Shown here in pieces: positions 1-6,366 of a DNA stretch of 64,000 nucleotides; position 1 is the first letter of the stretch; every line of letters starts with the position of its first letter. Under the pieces are notes generated by a model. The model was not told the origin of the DNA. It made no database searches and saw only the letters and a program-made list of their open reading frames with translations. Both the position numbers and the translations under genes were made by a program. Source of the stretch: an uncultured Candidatus Melainabacteria bacterium (GTDB lineage: Bacteria; Cyanobacteriota; Vampirovibrionia; Gastranaerophilales; Gastranaerophilaceae); the NCBI GenBank assembly GCA_934699705.1, contig CAKUXD010000006.1, positions 9,582-73,581 on the forward strand, in the 5' to 3' direction.

Positions 1-150
1 GGTTTAAAAACATACAGCAAATCTAAAAACTTACCAAAAGTTTTAGGTGGTATGGGCGTTGCAGTTATCTCTACAAGCAAAGGCTTAATGTCTGATAGAA
101 AAGCTCGTAAAGAAAACTTAGGCGGCGAAATTTTATGTTATGTATGGTAG
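1..150 (+). CDS. rpsH: 30S ribosomal protein S8, C-terminal part (truncated by window edge)
   Basis: The reading frame open at base 1 encodes the last 49 residues of S8 and stops at a TAG at 148-150. The tail contains [17 protein letters not shown] and ends GGEILCYVW, the conserved S8 C-terminus that contacts 16S rRNA helix 21. S8 is a primary 16S-binding protein, and in many bacteria it represses the spc operon by binding its own mRNA. The next genes are rplF and rplR, the normal spc order. The spacer that follows is unusually long and GC-rich. Confidence 0.95.
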   Translation, partial: GLKTYSKSKNLPKVLGGMGVAVISTSKGLMSDRKARKENLGGEILCYVW

Positions 151-328
151 CGTGAGTGAGCTGAGGGCGTAACCTCTCACATGGCGACGTGGAGTTAGTG
201 GGTAGAGGTAAAGACCCGTTAAGCGCGAGAACAAGACAAGCATAAGTCGGTGTGAAATTCACATCAAAAGGGTGTAATTGGTAGAAAAGCCCAAAAGTTA
301 TTATTTATACCAAAAGGAGAAATTAATT
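151..328 (+). other. Long structured GC-rich spacer between rpsH and rplF
   Basis: This 178-nt gap sits inside a ribosomal protein operon, where gaps are normally a few bases. Bases 151-250 are much richer in G and C than the surrounding genes. A hairpin starts just after the rpsH stop (GTGAG 152-156 with CTCAC 176-180). A second lies near 233-247 (GTGTGA/TCACAT, loop AAT). The segment 156-175 shares a motif (GTGAGCT, GGGCG, AACCT) with the next spacer at 880-898. No convincing ORF is present; a short open frame in phase with rplF lacks the L6 N-terminus. It could be an r-protein regulatory leader, an untranslated structured RNA or an intron remnant. Confidence 0.5.
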
Positions 329-868
329 ATGTCAAGAATTGGTAAATTACCTATCGAAATTCCACAAGGCGTGGAAGTTAAAATTGAAGGACAAACAGTT
401 ACTGCAAAAGGACCTTTAGGTACTGAAGTTGTAGAAGTTCGTCCAGAAATCAGCGTTAAAGTTGAAGATAACAAAGTTCTTTTAACTCCAAACGATGATG
501 AAAGAAAAACAAACGCTTTACATGGTTTAATGAGAACATTAGTTGCTAATGCAGTTAAAGGTGTAAAAGACGGTTTTGAAAAGAAATTAGAAATCGTAGG
601 TGTTGGTTACCGTGCTAATATGGAAGGAACAAAACTTAATATGGCATTAGGTTACTCTCACCCAGTAATTATCGAACCACCTGCTGGAATTACAATTTCA
701 GTTGAAGCTAATACAAAAGTTTCAGTAAAAGGTTCTAATAAACAAATGGTTGGCGACATTGCTGCTTTAATCAGAAGCAAACGTCCACCTGAAGTTTACA
801 AAGGAAAAGGTGTTAAATACGAAGGCGAATACATCAGACGTAAAGCTGGTAAAGCTGGTAAAAAGTAG
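329..868 (+). CDS. rplF: 50S ribosomal protein L6
   Basis: This encodes 179 residues, the usual length for L6, starting MSRIGKLPIEIPQGVEV. L6 binds 23S rRNA near the sarcin-ricin loop and the GTPase centre. Two tandem L6 folds are visible, and the conserved C-terminal signature RPPEVYKGKGVKY occurs near residues 152-164. The ATG at 329 follows a strong AAGGAGA at 314-320. The frame is open further upstream to 278, but that extension has no L6 similarity and lies in the structured spacer. It lies between rpsH and rplR, with spacers of 178 and 145 nt on either side. Confidence 0.97.
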   Translation: MSRIGKLPIEIPQGVEVKIEGQTVTAKGPLGTEVVEVRPEISVKVEDNKVLLTPNDDERKTNALHGLMRTLVANAVKGVKDGFEKKLEIVGVGYRANMEGTKLNMALGYSHPVIIEPPAGITISVEANTKVSVKGSNKQMVGDIAALIRSKRPPEVYKGKGVKYEGEYIRRKAGKAGKK

Positions 869-931
869 GATAGATGTTGGTGAGCTTCGGGCGAACCTTA
901 TAAATATCCTATCCCGAATTTATTTTGGGAT
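866..931 (+). promoter_or_regulatory. Attenuator-like alternative stems in the rplF-rplR spacer
   Basis: Two mutually exclusive stems can be drawn. GGATAG (868-873) pairs with CTATCC (909-914) and encloses the repeated motif at 880-898. Alternatively ATCCCGAA (911-918) pairs with TTTGGGAT (924-931), an 8-bp stem with a 5-nt loop followed by a modest T-rich run (CTTTTCT). Bases 911-914 are used by both. The arrangement resembles an antiterminator/terminator switch, but the T tract is weak and no ligand or protein is known. Confidence 0.35.
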
Positions 932-959
932 CTTTTCTAAAAATTATGTTAATACAGTA

Positions 960-1005
960 GCCCGCATAAACCCTTGAAGCGTCAAGAAGGTTTGGGCAAA
1001 AGGAG
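960..1005 (+). promoter_or_regulatory. rplR: Nested hairpin abutting the rplR Shine-Dalgarno
   Basis: Three stacked helices form one hairpin: GCCC 960-963 with GGGC 994-997, AAACC 968-972 with GGTTT 989-993, and CTTGA 973-977 with TCAAG 982-986, with loop AGCG. The ribosome binding site AAAAGGAG (998-1005) follows without a gap. The position suggests translational control of rplR or protection of the 5' end of a processed message. This is a fold read by eye. Confidence 0.5.
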
Positions 1006-1013
1006 AAAGAAAA

Positions 1014-1382
1014 ATGATTAAACAAGAAATTAGAAAACCAAAAGTTCAAAAAAGACACAAATCTTTAAGAGTAAAATTGGAAGGTACAACTGAATTCCCA
1101 AGATTGGCAGTTTACAGAAGTACAAAACATATTTATGCTCAAGTTATTGATGATGAAAAACATGTAACAGTATGTTCTGCTTCATCTTTAGATAAAGATT
1201 TAAAAGAACAATTGAAACACGGTGGCAACATTGAAGCTGCAAAAGTTGTAGGTGAAGCTGTTGCTAAGAAAGCATTAAAAGCTGGTGTTGAATGTGTTGT
1301 TTTTGATAGAGGTGGTTTCTTATACCATGGTAGAGTTCAAGCATTAGCAGAAGCTGCAAGAGAAGCAGGTTTGCAATTCTAA
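1014..1382 (+). CDS. rplR: 50S ribosomal protein L18
   Basis: This encodes 122 residues, the normal length for L18, which binds 5S rRNA in the central protuberance. Family hallmarks are the basic N-terminus ([10 protein letters not shown]), [18 protein letters not shown] and the C-terminal [18 protein letters not shown] ending. The start is set by AAAAGGAG 8 nt upstream. In most bacteria rpsE, rpmD, rplO and secY follow L18 directly. Here the gene is followed at once by a strong terminator and a convergent recO, so the rest of the spc cluster must lie elsewhere. Confidence 0.97.
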   Translation: MIKQEIRKPKVQKRHKSLRVKLEGTTEFPRLAVYRSTKHIYAQVIDDEKHVTVCSASSLDKDLKEQLKHGGNIEAAKVVGEAVAKKALKAGVECVVFDRGGFLYHGRVQALAEAAREAGLQF

Positions 1383-1401
1383 TTCTCCCAAAAGTCAATT
1401 T

Positions 1402-1439
1402 AAACGGCGGTTTGAGTGAAACTCAAACCGCCGTTTTTT
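1402..1439 (+). terminator. Strong intrinsic terminator after rplR
   Basis: A perfect 16-bp stem (1402-1417 with 1421-1436), rich in GGCGG/CCGCC, has a 3-nt GAA loop and runs into six T residues at 1434-1439. It begins 20 nt after the rplR stop and closes the ribosomal protein operon. Confidence 0.95.
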
Positions 1440-1469
1440 ATTATAATTAAATTGTAATAAATTCAGATA

Positions 1470-2225
1470 TTAACTTTCAATGACAGAAAGAGCTTTGATT
1501 TTTTTGTTAGAATGTGATTGAATATAGTCGTGTAAAAGGTTTATGCAGACTTCGCAAACTTTATCTGTCGCTTTTTTATCGTAATCACTTTCATAATTAA
1601 AATCAAATTGCATCATTGCTTGCAAGAAATCTCTCATTTTGTGGTGAAGTTTTAATTTTACGCCAAGTGTTTCGTTACATTCTTCGCAAACAACTCCGCC
1701 CATTTGGGTTGAAAAATACATATCTTCATCAAGAATTTGTTCTCTACAACATAGGCAAGAATCAAATTCCAAGCCAAAACCTGCAATAAGCATCATTTTT
1801 AGTTGAAATTTTATAACTGCAATCATCGCATCTTTTTTAGATTTTGCCTCTGAAATTCTATCAAGCGCCTTGTAGAACAATTCATAAACTTCTTTACTAG
1901 AAGGATCATCTTCTACACCAAAAACTGAAATAATTTCAGAAATATACGATGAATATACTAATTTATCTAAATCTTTTCTTGTATCTTTAAATGTATTTAA
2001 GGCTTCAGCCTGACAAATTGTATCCAAATTTTTCCCCTTATATAACATAACTTTATTTGCAACAAGTGAATCCATTCTTGCGCCAAGTTTACTTTTTGCT
2101 TTTTTAACTCCTTTTGCAACTCCACGCATTAAACCGTAATCTTTTGTGTACATAACAATGATTTTATCGGCTTCGCTGAGATTATATGATTTAAGATTTA
2201 TCGCATCTGTAACCAAGTTATTCAT
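1470..2225 (-). CDS. recO: DNA repair protein RecO
   Basis: This encodes 251 residues starting MNNLVTDAINLKSYNLSEAD. RecO anneals single strands and loads RecA in the RecF pathway. The N-terminal OB fold (about residues 1-80, with LMRGVAKGVKKAKSK) is followed by an all-helical region. A zinc site is suggested by CLCC and CEEC. I take the ATG at 2225, which has GGCGGAG upstream on the minus strand. A longer open frame to 2357 lies inside pilT and lacks RecO similarity. The start overlaps the 3' end of pilT by 8 nt, so the two are probably translationally coupled. Confidence 0.9.
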   Translation of the reverse strand: MNNLVTDAINLKSYNLSEADKIIVMYTKDYGLMRGVAKGVKKAKSKLGARMDSLVANKVMLYKGKNLDTICQAEALNTFKDTRKDLDKLVYSSYISEIISVFGVEDDPSSKEVYELFYKALDRISEAKSKKDAMIAVIKFQLKMMLIAGFGLEFDSCLCCREQILDEDMYFSTQMGGVVCEECNETLGVKLKLHHKMRDFLQAMMQFDFNYESDYDKKATDKVCEVCINLLHDYIQSHSNKKIKALSVIES

Positions 2226-3321
2226 ACATTTCTCCGCCTTTTGTACCTCTGTATACTCCACGGAAGAATTGTTCAAGCTCCATTTTATCATCAGAAGCTT
2301 CAAGTGCAGTTTCTTTTGAAATAGCACCTGCTTCAACCAGTTTAAATAGGGATTCATTCATTGAAATCATATCATTAAAAGAGCCTTTTTTAAGCATGTC
2401 ATAAATTTCTTCTATCTGGTCTTTAACGATAAAATCTTTAACTGTCGGAGTTACGACCATAATTTCACAAGCAGGATAGCGTCCTTTTGCGGTTGCTTTT
2501 TTAACAAGTTTTTGAGCAATTGTTCCTCTAAGTGTTTGTGCTAGTTGACGTCTTACAGTATCTCTATCTTCAGGACTATACATATTTATAATTCTATAAA
2601 TAGTTTGAACTGCATCGTTTGTGTGCATGGTTGCAAACACTAAGTGTCCTGTTTCTGCGGCTTTTAGTGCGCTGTCAAGAGTTTCGATATCCCTGATTTC
2701 ACCAACAAGTATAACGTCAGGGTCTTGTCTTAGTGCATATTTAATACCTGATGCAAAACTTGGAGTATCTATACCGATTTGTCTTTGCGTAACTGTTGAT
2801 TTTTTATCTGTAAAAACAAATTCAACAGGGTCTTCAATAGTTACGATATGTTTTTGGTATTTACCATTGATATAATCAATAAAAGATGCTAAAGATGTTG
2901 ATTTACCGCTTCCAGTTGGACCTGTAACAAGTACAATACCGTTGTTATAGTCTGCAAATTGTTGCATTGCAATTGGAAGGTGTAATTTTTCAAAATTACT
3001 TATATAATAAGGAATAACTCTGAAAACAAGTCCAAATTCAGCCATTGTACGAGAAAGGTTAACCCTAAATCTTGAAATTCCTTTCAATTCGTAAGAGAAG
3101 TCCATATCTGTTGCTTGAGATAATCTGTCTTTTACAAAGTTTGGGACTATATGGCTAACCATTTTATTCATATCTTCTGAGGTTAATTGAGGTAAGTCCG
3201 TTTTTAATATAGAACCGTCGCGTCTAAGCATAGGACGTTCGCCCACTTTTAAGTGAATATCAGAACAATCTGTTTTTACTGCTTTTTCTAAAAATAAATC
3301 TAAATTAAAACTACCTGTCAT
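2218..3321 (-). CDS. pilT: Type IV pilus twitching ATPase PilT
   Basis: This encodes 367 residues of a hexameric pilus-retraction ATPase at the inner-membrane base of the pilus. It shows an N-terminal PAS-like domain, Walker A GPTGSGKS (about 134-141), the Asp box, Walker B RQDPDVILVGEIRD and the His box ATMHTNDA. The ATG at 3321 has AGGGGA upstream; an in-frame TTG at 3339 does not. The PilT retraction motif (AIRNLIRE in well-studied proteins) appears as VKDFIVKD, so this is a diverged PilT. Other pilus genes lie at 36.9-43.2 kb. Confidence 0.9.
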   Translation of the reverse strand: MTGSFNLDLFLEKAVKTDCSDIHLKVGERPMLRRDGSILKTDLPQLTSEDMNKMVSHIVPNFVKDRLSQATDMDFSYELKGISRFRVNLSRTMAEFGLVFRVIPYYISNFEKLHLPIAMQQFADYNNGIVLVTGPTGSGKSTSLASFIDYINGKYQKHIVTIEDPVEFVFTDKKSTVTQRQIGIDTPSFASGIKYALRQDPDVILVGEIRDIETLDSALKAAETGHLVFATMHTNDAVQTIYRIINMYSPEDRDTVRRQLAQTLRGTIAQKLVKKATAKGRYPACEIMVVTPTVKDFIVKDQIEEIYDMLKKGSFNDMISMNESLFKLVEAGAISKETALEASDDKMELEQFFRGVYRGTKGGEMYE

Positions 3322-3395
3322 AAAATCCCCTATATACAATTATATTATCATTATTTTTAGTCATGGACAAAAATATTACAAAAATTTAGATATTG

Positions 3396-3424
3396 TTGAC
3401 ATGTTGTTACTTTAAAGTCAAAAT
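3396..3424 (+). promoter_or_regulatory. gcvT: Candidate sigma70-type promoter for gcvT operon
   Basis: A perfect -35 TTGACA (3396-3401) lies 17 bp before CAAAAT (3419-3424), a 4/6 match to the -10 consensus, about 25 nt before the gcvT start. No glycine riboswitch is evident in the 126-nt gap between pilT and gcvT. Confidence 0.5.
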
Positions 3425-3447
3425 CATAGTAGGGACGAGGTGAAAAA

Positions 3448-4539
3448 ATGAAAGAAACACTTTTACATGATAAGCAGGTTGAACTAGGTGCTAAGATGGT
3501 TGATTTTGCTGGTTGGCACATGCCTGTACAGTTTACATCAATTTTGGAAGAACATAAAAATGTTAGGGATAACGCTGGACTTTTTGATGTTTCACATATG
3601 GGGGAAGTATTTGTTTCTGGTAAAGATGCGTTAGATTTTTTAAATAGTATTGTTCCTCAAGAACTTTCTAAATTATATGATTCAAAAGCGATATACTGTC
3701 AATTGCCAAACAAAAATGGCGGTTTAATTGATGATTTAATCATTTATAAATTAGAAGATGAAAAATATCTTTTAATAGTAAATGCTTCAAGAATTGATGA
3801 AGATGTTAATTGGATAGTCCGAAATAGTATGGGGTATGATGTTTACATTGACAATCAATCTCATAACTATTCATTACTCGCAATTCAAGGTCCAAAAGCG
3901 GGGGATATTCTTAAAAAAATAGGCTACACAGACAAACAAGAATTTTTCACTATAAAACCAGCAACAATAGATGATATGGAAGTTATGATATCAAGAACTG
4001 GTTATACAGGTGAAGACGGATATGAAATTTTATTAAAAAACAAAGATGCTATCAAAATGTGGGATTTGTTGTTGGAAAAAGGTAAAGAATTTTCTCTAAT
4101 GCCAATAGGTTTAGGTGCAAGAGATACGTTAAGACTTGAATGTGCATTACATTTATATGGTAATGACTTAGACGAAAACACAACACCAATTGAAGCAGGT
4201 TTGTCCTGGTCTATACCAAAGGACAAAGTTGCTGATTATAACGGAAAAGAAGTTATAATGGAGCAAATCAAAAATGGTGTAGAAAAGAAGTTAATTGGAA
4301 TTAAAATGACAACACGCGCAGTTCCAAGACACGAGTGCGAAGTTTATTTTAATGGTGAAAAAGTTGGAAATGTTACCAGTGGCAGTTTTGCACCATCTTT
4401 AAATGAAACAATTGCGTTATGTTATGTAAAAAATGTAAAAGAAATTTGCACAGGCGCTAATGTTCAAGTTATGATAAGAGAAAAATTATACGATGCTGTT
4501 GTTGTAAAACGACCATTTGTACAAAAACATAATAGTTAG
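3448..4539 (+). CDS. gcvT: Aminomethyltransferase, glycine cleavage T protein
   Basis: This encodes 363 residues, the usual GcvT length. The T protein transfers the methylene of aminomethyl-lipoyl-H to tetrahydrofolate and releases ammonia. Hallmarks are the N-terminal VDFAGWHMPVQF, DVSHMGEV, the folate-site SRTGYTGEDGYEI and the ending VVVKRPFV. AGGTGA precedes the ATG. gcvH follows after 25 nt and then gcvPA, giving a glycine catabolic and one-carbon operon. Confidence 0.97.
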   Translation: MKETLLHDKQVELGAKMVDFAGWHMPVQFTSILEEHKNVRDNAGLFDVSHMGEVFVSGKDALDFLNSIVPQELSKLYDSKAIYCQLPNKNGGLIDDLIIYKLEDEKYLLIVNASRIDEDVNWIVRNSMGYDVYIDNQSHNYSLLAIQGPKAGDILKKIGYTDKQEFFTIKPATIDDMEVMISRTGYTGEDGYEILLKNKDAIKMWDLLLEKGKEFSLMPIGLGARDTLRLECALHLYGNDLDENTTPIEAGLSWSIPKDKVADYNGKEVIMEQIKNGVEKKLIGIKMTTRAVPRHECEVYFNGEKVGNVTSGSFAPSLNETIALCYVKNVKEICTGANVQVMIREKLYDAVVVKRPFVQKHNS

Positions 4540-4564
4540 AAGAAAAGTTGAAAAGGAGATTTTT

Positions 4565-4948
4565 ATGAGTATTACTGAAGGAATGTTATGTTCAAAAACT
4601 CACGAATACGTTTTAGAAAATAGTCCAAAAAATTACTCAATTGGCTTAACTGATTATGCAATTGAACAATTAGGGGATATAGTATTTTTAGAATTACCAG
4701 AGGTAGGTGCCAGTTTCAATAAAGGCGATGTTTTTGCGACTATTGAATCTGTTAAAGCCGCATCTGAAATTTATATGCCGATTTCTGGTACAGTAGTTGA
4801 AGTAAATGAAGGTGCAGTTAATACTCCAGAAATTTTAAATGAAAGCCCTTTGGAAAAAGGCTGGTTAATAAAAGTTGAATTTACTGGTTCTGATGTGGAA
4901 TTATCAGAATTGTTAGATTATAAAGATTACAAAGAAGAAGTACAATAA
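4565..4948 (+). CDS. gcvH: Glycine cleavage system H protein
   Basis: This encodes 127 residues of the lipoyl carrier that shuttles the aminomethyl group between the P, T and L proteins. The lipoylation site is Lys64 in ESVKAAS, within the barrel-sandwich lipoyl domain. The ATG at 4565 follows AAAAGGAG. The open frame reaches back to 4517, but those codons overlap gcvT and lack H-protein similarity. Its stop codon overlaps the gcvPA start in TAATG, indicating coupling. Confidence 0.97.
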   Translation: MSITEGMLCSKTHEYVLENSPKNYSIGLTDYAIEQLGDIVFLELPEVGASFNKGDVFATIESVKAASEIYMPISGTVVEVNEGAVNTPEILNESPLEKGWLIKVEFTGSDVELSELLDYKDYKEEVQ

Positions 4949-6198
4949 TGAATAACTTTTTAGCTTTAAATGAAAAAACTCGTGGCGAAATGTTGGAAAG
5001 TATTGGAAAAAGTAATGTAGAAGAACTTTTTAGCCAAATTCCTCAAAAAGCAAGAATGCAAAATTTTGATTTACCACAAGCCTTAAATGAGATGCAGGCT
5101 CAAAGGGTGGTAAAAAATCTTGCAAAAAAGAATAACTCAGATTATATTTATTTTATTGGTGCAGGTACGTATAACAAATTTATTCCAGCTGCAGTTAGTC
5201 AAATTGCTCAAAGATATGAGTTTTTAACTGCATATACGCCTTATCAGCCAGAAATTGCTCAAGGGTCGCTTCAAGTTATGTATGAGTTTCAATCTTTAAT
5301 ATGCAGGCTTACTGGCATGGACATTTCAAATGCATCAGTTTATGATGGTGCAACGGCGACTGCAGAAGCGGTTCTTATGGCAAAAAGAGTTTCAAAGAAA
5401 AATAAAGCGCTAATTTCAGATAAAATTAATCCAGAATATTTGAAAACGTTACAAACTTATGCTTGGGCAAATGAAATTGAACTTGAAATGTTCGATGTTG
5501 TGCCTGAAAATATTTCAGACTATGCGTGTGTAGTTATTCAAAATCCAGATTTTTATGGTGAAATTCACGATATTAAAAAGCCTGAAGGCGGTTTGTTAAT
5601 TTCGATAACAGATGTTTCTTCTCTTGCTTTATTGAAACCGCCTGCTCAATATGGTGCAGATATTGTTGTTGGAGATGTTCAACCTTTGGGAATTCCAATG
5701 TCTTTCGGCGGACCTCATGCTGGGTTTATGGCTTGTACTGAAAAACTTATGCGTCAGCTTCCTGGGCGTTTAGCTGGAAAAACTTTAGATGCTGATGGAA
5801 ATGTTGTTTATACTTTAACAATTCAAACTCGCGAACAACATATTAAACGTGAAAAGGCAACAAGTAATATTTGTTCAAATCAAGCGCTGATAGCTCTTTG
5901 TGCGACTGTTTATTTGAGTTTATTAGGAGAAAAAGGATTTAAACAAGCAAGTTATTTGTCAAGCAAAAATGCTCATAATTTAGCTGAAAAACTTCAAAAT
6001 ATGGGCGTTAAAGTTCTTTCTAAAGATTTTTATAATGAATTTTTGATTGAAGTTGAATATGCTGATGAGTTTTTATTAAAATTAAAGAAAAATGGCATCA
6101 TTGGCGGATATAAAGTTGATGAAAAAACAATTCTTGTTTGTGCAACTGAAATGAATTCAAACGAAGATATCGAATTTTATATAAATTCTGTAAAATAA
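4948..6198 (+). CDS. gcvPA: Glycine dehydrogenase (decarboxylating) subunit 1
   Basis: This encodes 416 residues, slightly short of the usual 440-450. It is the N-terminal half of a split P protein, starting MNNFLALNEKTRGEMLESIG and containing SFGGPHAGFMAC and QTREQHIKREKATSNICSNQ. The pyridoxal-phosphate lysine belongs to the other subunit, GcvPB, which normally follows. Here the next gene is an unrelated signalling protein with its own promoter, so gcvPB must be encoded elsewhere for the enzyme to work. The start codon overlaps the gcvH stop. Confidence 0.95.
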   Translation: MNNFLALNEKTRGEMLESIGKSNVEELFSQIPQKARMQNFDLPQALNEMQAQRVVKNLAKKNNSDYIYFIGAGTYNKFIPAAVSQIAQRYEFLTAYTPYQPEIAQGSLQVMYEFQSLICRLTGMDISNASVYDGATATAEAVLMAKRVSKKNKALISDKINPEYLKTLQTYAWANEIELEMFDVVPENISDYACVVIQNPDFYGEIHDIKKPEGGLLISITDVSSLALLKPPAQYGADIVVGDVQPLGIPMSFGGPHAGFMACTEKLMRQLPGRLAGKTLDADGNVVYTLTIQTREQHIKREKATSNICSNQALIALCATVYLSLLGEKGFKQASYLSSKNAHNLAEKLQNMGVKVLSKDFYNEFLIEVEYADEFLLKLKKNGIIGGYKVDEKTILVCATEMNSNEDIEFYINSVK

Positions 6199-6243
6199 AA
6201 AAATTAGTCATGCTTGAATTTTGTAAATATTTGTAAATCTTTT

Positions 6244-6272
6244 TTGCTTAGGGCTAAAAAAACTGTTATAAT
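6244..6272 (+). promoter_or_regulatory. Promoter for the GGDEF/HD-GYP gene
   Basis: TTGCTT (6244-6249), 17 bp, then a perfect TATAAT (6267-6272) preceded by TGT. This predicts a leader of about 88 nt before the TTG start at 6367. I see no recognisable c-di-GMP riboswitch in that leader. Confidence 0.75.
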
Positions 6273-6366
6273 TAGGTTACAGATTTGAAATGAAATCTCA
6301 TGATGGTAGCAATTTTTTAAGTGTTAGTGTTTTTAATATAACATAAGCAAATTTAGGATTTATATT

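Noticed and set aside
151..328. Complete group II intron in the rpsH-rplF gap
   Set aside because: The gap is far too short and I see no domain V or reverse transcriptase. At most a fragment is present.
3322..3447. Glycine riboswitch upstream of gcvT
   Set aside because: The gap is too short and lacks the conserved tandem aptamer pattern.
6273..6366. Cyclic-di-GMP riboswitch upstream of the GGDEF/HD-GYP gene
   Set aside because: No recognisable GEMM-type core is visible in the leader.
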